Source of the DNA: Flavobacterium lotistagni
GTDB taxonomy: Bacteria > Bacteroidota > Bacteroidia > Flavobacteriales > Flavobacteriaceae
Assembly: GCF_011392125.1 (NCBI RefSeq)
Contig: NZ_JAAJBU010000009.1
Location: 1 to 64,000 of the forward strand
DNA length: 64,000 nucleotides
Direction of reading: 5' to 3'
Within the stretch, counting starts at the first letter, position 1; every line of letters begins with the position of its first letter. The notes under the pieces were generated by a model. That model had not been told where the DNA came from. It was given only the letters and a program-made list of their open reading frames with translations, and made no database searches. A program made the translations under genes and the position numbers. Positions 1 through 8,500 of the stretch are shown here, piece by piece.

Positions 1-60
1 AGATTGCTTATCAAAACGTTTTTGAAAAAAGCGTCACAATACGCTTCAAACATCGCATAG
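1..60 (+). CDS. 3' end of a small secreted protein (partial)
   Basis: Only the last 19 codons and the TAG stop lie in the window. The residues (RLLIKTFL...QYASNIA) and all 60 bases are identical to the end of the gene at 11584-11898, so this is the tail of a second copy of that small secreted protein. The rest lies left of the window. No function is known for the family; the conserved tail is basic and possibly helical. It sits just upstream of the first giant adhesin, as the complete copy sits upstream of the third. Confidence 0.85.
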   Translation, partial: RLLIKTFLKKASQYASNIA

Positions 61-96
61 TTTTATTTTAACATAGTTAGGTTAACTCAAGAGAAG

Positions 97-127
97 CCTC
101 CTTCGTCAAGGGAGGTTTTTCGTTTTT
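97..127 (+). terminator. Rho-independent terminator of the partial small gene
   Basis: CCTCC (97-101) pairs with GGAGG (111-115), extendable with one bulge, and is followed by TTTTT, CG and a further T-run. The same structure follows the second copy of the gene. Confidence 0.8.
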
Positions 128-429
128 TATACCTATAATATATATACTCTTAGAAAGTTCTTAGGATAACTCAAATCTTCGGCATCTTGTAGCAATTTTG
201 ATAAAGGGGCGCATTTTGCTACAGATTTGTTGCAATTTTTAATGTGTTATTGATTTTGCAACATCTTATTCAATCCATAAGGATTCTGGGTGTTTTTTTA
301 AAACATTTGATAGTTACCGACGAACGGCAACTGCTTTTGGCTAATAGGCAGCAAATCACTGTTTTTTTTCAAATAATGCCTCGACAAATTAAATTTGAAT
401 TAATAATTCACATTTTTTTAGGATGTGTT
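128..429. other. AT-rich intergenic region, no gene seen
   Basis: There is no supported gene between the terminator and the promoter at 430. A 69-codon open frame at 244-453 lacks a convincing start context and a recognisable product, and it runs through the promoter. No tRNA or riboswitch-like structure was recognised. Confidence 0.6.
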
Positions 430-458
430 TTGAGGTGTCTATTATTTGTATAACTTTG
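430..458 (+). promoter_or_regulatory. Bacteroidota-type promoter of the first adhesin gene
   Basis: TTG at 430-432 and TAACTTTG at 451-458 are separated by 18 bases, close to the Bacteroidota consensus TTG-N19-TAnnTTTG. Transcription would start near 465, leaving a leader of about 50 bases before the ATG at 518. Confidence 0.6.
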
Positions 459-517
459 TCAGTTCATATTGGGTAAGTCTGCTCGTGTGAATTTGCTGTA
501 TTTTAAATACTTAATTT

Positions 518-3500
518 ATGAAAACATTATTACAAAAATCTTCAGTTGTTTGTTTGATTATGCTGATTTGTTTGGTTTCAAATCAACAAGTCTTAGGGCA
601 AACCAATAATTATTTTGGTACTTCCGGAACTTTGTCTGGAAGTGTGTGGAGTACGAATCCTGCGGGGCCTTATACTTCTGCATTAGTCACTACAGGAGGC
701 GCAATTATCAATTTTGAAAATGCGACTACTTCGATTACTGGAGGTGCGATTACTGTTGCGGGCATTAATGCAACTGCCAATGCGACAATAACTTCAATTG
801 GAGGTACTATTTCAAACTTTAGTAATGGTAATGTTCCAGTCAATGTGTCTAGTGGTGTTACACTTGATTTTGCTGGAAATGCAATGACTACATCAGCAAC
901 TGCAAGTTATACGAAGAATGGTTCGGGTGCATGGGCTCTAGGAGGGGCAACTTGGGGAGGCGGTTTCACTCTAAATGGTGGGACTATTGTTGCAAGAGGT
1001 GTAAACTGCATGGGATCAGGAGGCGTTCTAACAATTAATGGAGGAACTATTGGAGCAAATGCCAACAGGGATTTATCTGGAAAATATTCTAACATAGTTG
1101 TGGGTGGTGATTTCACTTTAGGTTCTCCTACTTCACCTGCAGTTACAACGGCAAATCTTACCTTTTCAAATACCATGGCTCTTGGAACTAGTACTTCAAG
1201 AACCATCACCATTGGTGGTACAGGAACCTATACACTAGGAGGTGTTATTAGTGGTTCAGGTTCTAATCTTACAGTTGCCAGTACTGCAGCAGGAACCATT
1301 GTTTTAACCGGAGCCAATACATATAATGGCACTACTACTGTTTCAGGCGGAACACTTCGTTTGAATAGAACTGGTGGTACAACTTTACCAACAGGAAACA
1401 GTGTGGTGGTCAATAGTGGTGCAACACTTACGATTTCTACCGCACAACAATTGAACAATCTTACCGTTGATGCCGGGGGTACTGTAATTCTAAATGCTAC
1501 ATTGACGATTTCAGGTACTGCCACCATCAACGGAACTTTACAAATTGGTCAAGGAGGTTTTGCTACAACAACCGGGGGCGGATCATATACATATGGTTCT
1601 AACGGAACTTTAGCTTATAATCTAACTTCTGGATCTTATGGGCCTATTGATGCAGGACACGTTTACTGGCCAGCAAGTAACGGACCGGCAAATGTTAGAG
1701 TAACTTGTACTGGTACAGCAGCTATTAATTTAGGTGTTGCTCGCACGGTACCTTCATCAGGAACCACCGGAACTTTCTTATTGGTTTCAGGGACCAATGC
1801 AATTCAAGGAACGGCTTTAACCCTGAACGGTGATGTGCAAATCAACGGAGGAAACTTTCAAACTACTCCAACTTACGGAGCATCTTCTACCTTAATATAT
1901 AATACTACATACGGAACTTCCAACGAATGGACGGGTGGAGCTTCTAGTTCGGTTAGTGCTGGATCGGGTGTTCCTGCCAATGTTCAAGTGCTTACCGGTA
2001 CGGTTACTTTAGCAGGAGGGCGCGGTGTTCCAGGCAATGTCACTATCACTGGTGGCGGAATGACACTCAATGCTACTTCCGGTGATTTGTACATAGGAGG
2101 AAATTTAACTAATAATGGAACTTGGACCAACAATAGCCGTGCGGTTCGTTTTGTAGGAACAGGAACTTCTGTTGTTACTGCCTCGAGTGGAACTCAATTC
2201 TTTGATTATTTACTGATAGAGAAAACTTCGGGTTCAGTTCAAATTGCAAGTGCTACCAACGTAACAATTAATACAACTGCTGGAAGCGTTTTACAATTCT
2301 TGAATGCTGGAACTCTTGACCTCAATGGAAGAACACTTACGTTAAATAATAGTGGAGGAAATATTCTTGCCGACGGAACTACTGGAGGCACGACCAAGTC
2401 AATCGTGTCTACTTCAGGAACAGGAACCATCGCCATCACCAATAATAAAACAGCTAGTGGGTCGGCTTCAGGTACGCTCTCGACATCTTCATCTGTAAAC
2501 TGGGTTTTAACCAGCGGTATGAATTTCGGAGGAGTAACCACAATCAATGGCGCGCTTCAACTTAATTCGGGTGGTTTTGTTTCTACAAATGCACCCACTT
2601 ACGGAACAGGTTCTACCTTAATATATAATACAGGTGGAACTTATGGACGTAACCTAGAGTGGAGCACCACAGCCGGAAGCGGATATCCTTATAATGTTCA
2701 AGTACAAAATGGCACTACGGTAGACTTATCTGCAAATGGTTTTGCCGATCGCGCGATTGCCGGAAACTTGAACTTAGGTCTAGACGGAGCTGCAAGTGCC
2801 GGTTCTTTGTCGATGGGAGCATCCACTAACAAATTAACCGTTGGTGGAAATGTAGTTATTGGAGGCAATACTTCTGGTACCAGTGTTTTGACTTTGTCAT
2901 CAGCTATTGGTGGCGATATCTATTTAACCGGTAACTGGGACACGAAAACCAATGGTTCTTATATTTCAAATACCAGAGCCGTTTTCTTCGAGGGCGCTGG
3001 AACGTCTACCGTGACCACGATCGGTGCCGCTACGTTTGATTATTTGTTTGTTAACAAAACCAGTGGCGGAACAGTGAGTTTGGCCAACGACATGACCGTA
3101 AACAATAACTTGACTTTGAATGCGCAGTTGGTGACCAATGCCTACAAAGTAATTATTCCGTCAGGAAACAATGTTACAGCCAATACAAACGGATGGGTAA
3201 GAGGTAACTTGCAAAAAAATATTCCAACTGGAACCAACTCTAGAACTTTTGAAGTGGGTGATGCCACAGTATATGCTCCGGTAACTACGGCTTATTCAGG
3301 TGTTACAGGTGCTGGAGATATTACGGTGTCTACCACAGATAACGATCATCCACAGGTTTCAGGTTCTACTATTGATGCAGCCAAATCGGTGAATCGCTTT
3401 TACACCATTGCCAATAGCGGTGTTACTGGTGGTAGCTATGATGCTACTTTTACCTTTGATGCAGCAGATGTTGATGGCGGAGCCAATACCAATAATTTTA

Positions 3501-5218
3501 TCATCAGCAGTTATGTGAATCCTACTTGGACACCCGTTACGGTAGGTACTAAAACCAGTACGAGTACACAAGCAACTGGCTTAACCGGTTACGGAGATTT
3601 TCAAATTGGTGAACTCGGAAGTGTTACTACAACCTGGACAGCTGGTGCTTCAACCACTACATGGACTACTTCAGGGAACTGGTCTAATGGTGTTCCTACA
3701 TCATCAACCGATGTTGTGATTTCAACAGCCAGTTTTTATCCTGAGATTTCGACCACAGAAACCGTTAAATCGCTTACTTTGGATTCGGGTACATCATTGA
3801 CGATTTTGTCTGGGAACAATCTTACAGTAGATAATCTTATTGATAACGATGGTACTTTGACCGTCGAGAACAATGCGAACTTAAAGCAAAACAATACCGG
3901 AACAAATACCGGAAGCGGAACTGCAGTTGTAAAAAGAAATACTGCCACTTTGATGCGTCAAGATTACGTGATGTGGTCTTCGCCAGTAGATGGCCAGCAG
4001 TTGCAGGCTTTCTCGCCACAAACGCTTTCTACTCGTTTTTATACCTTTGATGGATCGGCTGGATCGGCTGGACAATATGTAGCCACTAGTGCGACGGGTA
4101 ATTTCAGCACTGGTGTCGGATATCTGATTCGTTTGCCCAATAACCACCCTGCAACGCCAACCATCTGGAACGGCACTTTCACAGGAACGGGTATCCACAA
4201 TGGTACATACACGCAAAGCAGTTTGACCAGCGGTTTGTACTACGCTATCGGTAACCCTTATCCATCAACTATTGATGCCGATTTGTTTATTGCCGGAAAT
4301 AGCCTGACCGATGCGCTTTATTTCTGGAGAAAAACCAATAACAGCGCCAATCCATCTTACGCCACATATACCTTAGCCGGTGGAACGGGAACTCCTAACG
4401 GATCGGATCCGCTAGGGTTAACTCCGAATGGAGTCATCAATGTAGGCCAAGGATTTATCGTGAAAACCGCTTCTACCTCGTTGCAATTTACCAATGGAAT
4501 GCGAATCACTAATAACGGAAACTTGTTCTTCAGAAGAAACGAAGTGGAGCGTCATAGAATTTGGTTAGACATGTCAAACTCTGCCGGAATTTTCTGCCAG
4601 ACTTTAGTGGCATACATGGAAAATGCAACAGGCGGTTACGACAACATGATTGATGGCCGTTTCTTGAACGACAGCGATAACGCCTTGACATCCTTAATCA
4701 ATAACGAAGAGTTTGCTATTCAAGGTAAAGGCTTGCCGTTTGATGCGACTGATGTTGTTCCACTAGGATTCAAAGTAAGCACGGCAGGTGATTATAGTAT
4801 TGCTATTAATCATGTCGATGGTCTTTTTGAAGACGCTGCCGAAGGTATTTACCTCAAAGACAATTTGACCAATACATTCCACGATTTGAGAACCGCTCCT
4901 TACACTTTTGCGTCTGAAGCAGGTGTGTTTAATGACCGTTTCGAATTGCGTTACCAGAACCTTCTGTCAGTTGACAATCCTGCTTTCAGCAATGGTAGTG
5001 TTGTGGTCTACAAACAAAATCGGGAGTTGGTAATTAGTGCAGCAAAACAACTGATTTCAAAAGTTGAAATATTTGATATTAGCGGCAGATTATTGGCCGA
5101 GAAATCGGGTATCAAGGCTACTGAGGTTCGCATGAATCCGGGTGTGGCCAGCCAAGTTTTGCTCGTGAAGGTTACCGCTACAAACAACGAAGTTATTACC
5201 AAAAAAGTAATGAATTAA
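518..5218 (+). CDS. Giant T9SS-secreted adhesin-like protein with beta-helix-type repeats
   Basis: A 1566-residue surface or secreted protein. Residues 1-28 form a signal peptide (MKTLLQ..., hydrophobic core, cleavage near VLGQ). About residues 30-1050 are Gly/Thr/Ser-rich, with recurring GGTLxLN and TGANTYNGTTTVSGGT motifs typical of passenger-type right-handed beta-helix repeats. From about residue 1040 comes a module shared with the genes at 5511 and 12359 (WSSPVD, GNPYPS, LYFWRK). The last 80 or so residues (VVVYKQ, GRLLAEK, terminal KKVMN) match the T9SS type C sorting signal, so export to the cell surface by T9SS is expected. It has its own promoter and terminator. Adhesion is inferred from architecture; the ligand is unknown. 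Confidence 0.85.
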   Translation: MKTLLQKSSVVCLIMLICLVSNQQVLGQTNNYFGTSGTLSGSVWSTNPAGPYTSALVTTGGAIINFENATTSITGGAITVAGINATANATITSIGGTISNFSNGNVPVNVSSGVTLDFAGNAMTTSATASYTKNGSGAWALGGATWGGGFTLNGGTIVARGVNCMGSGGVLTINGGTIGANANRDLSGKYSNIVVGGDFTLGSPTSPAVTTANLTFSNTMALGTSTSRTITIGGTGTYTLGGVISGSGSNLTVASTAAGTIVLTGANTYNGTTTVSGGTLRLNRTGGTTLPTGNSVVVNSGATLTISTAQQLNNLTVDAGGTVILNATLTISGTATINGTLQIGQGGFATTTGGGSYTYGSNGTLAYNLTSGSYGPIDAGHVYWPASNGPANVRVTCTGTAAINLGVARTVPSSGTTGTFLLVSGTNAIQGTALTLNGDVQINGGNFQTTPTYGASSTLIYNTTYGTSNEWTGGASSSVSAGSGVPANVQVLTGTVTLAGGRGVPGNVTITGGGMTLNATSGDLYIGGNLTNNGTWTNNSRAVRFVGTGTSVVTASSGTQFFDYLLIEKTSGSVQIASATNVTINTTAGSVLQFLNAGTLDLNGRTLTLNNSGGNILADGTTGGTTKSIVSTSGTGTIAITNNKTASGSASGTLSTSSSVNWVLTSGMNFGGVTTINGALQLNSGGFVSTNAPTYGTGSTLIYNTGGTYGRNLEWSTTAGSGYPYNVQVQNGTTVDLSANGFADRAIAGNLNLGLDGAASAGSLSMGASTNKLTVGGNVVIGGNTSGTSVLTLSSAIGGDIYLTGNWDTKTNGSYISNTRAVFFEGAGTSTVTTIGAATFDYLFVNKTSGGTVSLANDMTVNNNLTLNAQLVTNAYKVIIPSGNNVTANTNGWVRGNLQKNIPTGTNSRTFEVGDATVYAPVTTAYSGVTGAGDITVSTTDNDHPQVSGSTIDAAKSVNRFYTIANSGVTGGSYDATFTFDAADVDGGANTNNFIISSYVNPTWTPVTVGTKTSTSTQATGLTGYGDFQIGELGSVTTTWTAGASTTTWTTSGNWSNGVPTSSTDVVISTASFYPEISTTETVKSLTLDSGTSLTILSGNNLTVDNLIDNDGTLTVENNANLKQNNTGTNTGSGTAVVKRNTATLMRQDYVMWSSPVDGQQLQAFSPQTLSTRFYTFDGSAGSAGQYVATSATGNFSTGVGYLIRLPNNHPATPTIWNGTFTGTGIHNGTYTQSSLTSGLYYAIGNPYPSTIDADLFIAGNSLTDALYFWRKTNNSANPSYATYTLAGGTGTPNGSDPLGLTPNGVINVGQGFIVKTASTSLQFTNGMRITNNGNLFFRRNEVERHRIWLDMSNSAGIFCQTLVAYMENATGGYDNMIDGRFLNDSDNALTSLINNEEFAIQGKGLPFDATDVVPLGFKVSTAGDYSIAINHVDGLFEDAAEGIYLKDNLTNTFHDLRTAPYTFASEAGVFNDRFELRYQNLLSVDNPAFSNGSVVVYKQNRELVISAAKQLISKVEIFDISGRLLAEKSGIKATEVRMNPGVASQVLLVKVTATNNEVITKKVMN

Positions 5219-5271
5219 ATTTGAATTGCTCCCCTTGATATAGTACCGAGCAGTATACAATAATACTAGTG

Positions 5272-5300
5272 AAACCCTTTCAAACGAGAGGGTTTTTTTT
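5272..5300 (+). terminator. Terminator of the first adhesin gene
   Basis: AAACCCT (5272-5278) pairs with AGGGTTT (5289-5295), followed by a run of eight T. It lies about 50 bases after the stop codon, so the next gene is probably transcribed separately. Confidence 0.85.
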
Positions 5301-5459
5301 GTGCTCTCTTTTAACGTGTTTTATCGATTAAATCTATTCACGGAATTTGTTTGTTGTTTTCTAACGTACTTCAATTTTTTGTTTTCGTAGGAACCAGATT
5401 GTTAATAACATAGAAGATAACTAATGTTTTGCGAGAAAAGTAAGTATAGGACTATCAAT

Positions 5460-5467
5460 TAATTTTG
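5460..5467 (+). promoter_or_regulatory. Possible -7 box for the second adhesin gene
   Basis: TAATTTTG fits the TAnnTTTG element and lies 43 bases upstream of the ATG at 5511. No TTG stands at the ideal spacing (the nearest is 28 bases upstream), so the assignment is weak. Confidence 0.35.
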
Positions 5468-5510
5468 AAGGCAGAATACACACATACTTTAACACACTTC
5501 ATCGGAAATC

Positions 5511-8500
5511 ATGCAAGAAATCATTCTTAAGCGTAAGCATCGCTTGGTGTCATCGAGTTTTCATCGCTTATCGGCTCCCACTGCAACAAGTCAAATACAA
5601 AGCATAAAAAAAGCATTGATGATTGTAATGCTTTTGTTTGCATATGCTAATGATCTCCATTCGCAATGCGCTTATACAGGAACCCCGCTCACTCAAGTGG
5701 GAAGTACTTATACTTTTTGTGTTGATAATCTTACTACCATTACAACTGGAACGGTAAATGCAGGTCAATATGTAGTTGTTGATGTTGTCAAAGGATTTGA
5801 TTATACTTTTTCGGTAGGAAATGTTTTTAATGGAGGGAGAAATGAAAACCTTACTGTTCTCAACGCCACAACTAATGCTAGTGTGACTCCAGTAGCTACA
5901 GCATCAGGCACTAGTGGCGCTACCTTAAACTGGACAGCGAGTATTTCGGGTCAGATCAAATTGCTTTTGTCTCACAGTGCTTGTACCAACGATAACCGAA
6001 CTGGAGGTGCTCTCACGCTCACTTTAACCGGCATAGGTAATACTCAAGATTCAGAAACCGCTTACGGTACCGACCAATGGATAGGTCATGTATACAATTG
6101 GGCCGGAGCACCAGCGCCAGGAGGGGCATCGCCTTCCTCACCAACAGCTTCCTATCCTTTTACAACAGATAATTATGTAGGTTATTATCCGGTCACCACT
6201 GAGACTCTCTCTGAAGGTTTTGGCGGAAATAATAGTTGTCTTCCTATTTATTCCAACGGAGCAATACGCACTAATATGTATACGGAAACTTTTGCTATTC
6301 GTTACCGCATGCGTTCTACCAAAGTAGGCTGTTATGAAGCGGCATTCTCTGGTGATGATGGTATTCGAATCTATGTGGATGGAGTGAAGGTTTTCGATGA
6401 ATGGAAAGAACAAGTTCCTACTAATTATGATAACGTCTTGCTGTACCTCAATGGGAATAGTGAGATTATTTTCGACTTTTATGAAAATGGAGGTCAAAAT
6501 GTGGCGGGTTTCAGTTTAACGCCATTCGATCCTGCTTCCAATGCGGTGACCCCGTCGCTGACTACGGTGTGTAGTGGCGCTGCGCCTACTTTGGATGGAT
6601 CGGTCTATGCCTATAACGGCACTACGGTCAACCCATCACTTTCATTTCAATGGCAATCCTCCTCAGACAATATTACCTTTACCAATATTAGTGGTGCGAC
6701 AACCGAAGACTACACACCACCAGCTATTACGACTACAACAGGAAATATCACTCGATATTATCGACGGATTGTAACGGCCTCTGCGGCCACAGCATCCGGA
6801 TGCACTTTTACTAGTAATACCGCAACTGTAGTGACCAGTCAGGGTATTGCAGCTGTTCCCGGAGCTATTACCGGGACAGTAACCCAATGTGCGGCACTAA
6901 CTGGACAAACCTATAGTGTAGCACCAGTAAATAACGCAACTTCTTACAATTGGACCGTTCCGACAGGATGGACCATTACCGCTGGAGCTGGAACCAATGC
7001 AATCACGGTAACTACTGGCGCTGTTGGTCAGAACGGGAACATTACTGTGGTATCTGTAAATGGCTGTGGGTCTAGTGCGGCCAGAAGCCTAGCGGTTACT
7101 GTGAATACTTCAGTGGCAGGCACAGTGTCGGCGAATCAAACAATTTGTTCAGGAACTTCACCAGGGAATATCATCCTAACAGGCAATACAGGAACCATCC
7201 AATGGCAATCTTCACCAGATAATATTACTTTCACGAATATCGCCGGAGCGACAGGAGCTACTTTGACGAGTGTACAGATGGGAGCAATCAACGCGACTAC
7301 TTATTATAGAGCAGTAGTGACTAATGGCGGATGTGCTTCGGTAAACACTGCTTCGGTTACCGTAACCACCAATGCGGTTTCAGTAGCAGGCACAGTTTCG
7401 GCCAATCAATCGATTTGCACGGGTACACAACCTGGGAATATTACCTTGACAGGCAACACCGGAACGATTCAATGGCAGTCATCAACAAACAATACTACTT
7501 TCACGAATATCGCCGGAGCTACGGCAGCCACTTTGACTAGCGGACAAATGGGTACTTTAACAGCCACGCGTTATTATCGTGCGGTAGTAACCAGTGGAGT
7601 ATGTGCCTCGGCTGTATCTTCATCGGTTACAGTAACCGTAAGTACTGCTTCAGTAGCAGGTACAGTGTCGGCTAATCAAACGATTTGTTCAGGAACCCAA
7701 CCTGGGAATATTGCTTTAACAGGTAATACAGGAACCATTCAATGGCAATCATCGACCAATAATACTACTTTCACGAATATTGCCGGAGCTACAGGAGCTA
7801 CTTTGACCAGTGCGCAGATGGGAACTATCAGCGCGACGACTTATTATAGGGCAGTGGTGACTAATGGCGGATGTGCTTCGGTAAACACGGCTTCGGTTAC
7901 CGTAACCACCAATGCTGTTTCAGTAGCAGGCACAGTTTCGGCCAATCAAACGATTTGTTCAGGAACTTCACCTGGAAATATTACCTTGACAGGCAACACC
8001 GGAACGATTCAATGGCAGTCTTCAACAAACAATACTACTTTCACGAATATCGCTGGAGCTACAGCAGCCACTTTGACTAGCGGACAAATGGGTACTTTAA
8101 CAGCCACGCGTTATTATCGTGCGGTAGTAACCAGTGGAGTATGTGCCTCGGTTACATCGTCGTCGGTAACGGTAACAGTGAGTACTACTTCGGTGGCAGG
8201 CACTGTGTCGGCTAATCAAACGATTTGTTCTGGAACCCAACCGGGGAATATTTCCTTAACGGGTAATACAGGAACCATCCAATGGCAATCATCGACCAAT
8301 AATACTACTTTCACGAATATTGCCGGAGCTACAGGAGCTACTTTGACTAGTGCGCAGATGGGTACTTTAACAGCCACACGCTATTATCGTGCGGTAGTAA
8401 CTAACAGCCCATGTGCTGCGGTGAATTCAGCTTCGGTTACAGTAACCGTAAGTACGGCTTCAGTAGCAGGCACAGTATCGGCGAACCAAACGATTTGTTC

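Larger units (their letters stand above)
1..127. repeat. Long direct repeat, copy 1 (partner at 11839-11965)
   Basis: Bases 1-127 are identical to 11839-11965, covering the end of the small secreted gene, its stop and its terminator. The identity stops within the terminator T-tract and may extend further left than the window shows. Noncoding bases are as identical as coding ones, which points to recent duplication or gene conversion rather than protein-level selection. Confidence 0.97.

Noticed and set aside
244..453. 69-codon open frame before the first adhesin
   Set aside because: It runs through the promoter elements at 430-458, has poor composition for a protein and no recognisable product.
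3881..4216. Antisense frame of 111 codons in the first adhesin gene
   Set aside because: Several such frames lie opposite low-stop Thr/Gly-rich coding sequence; none has features of its own.
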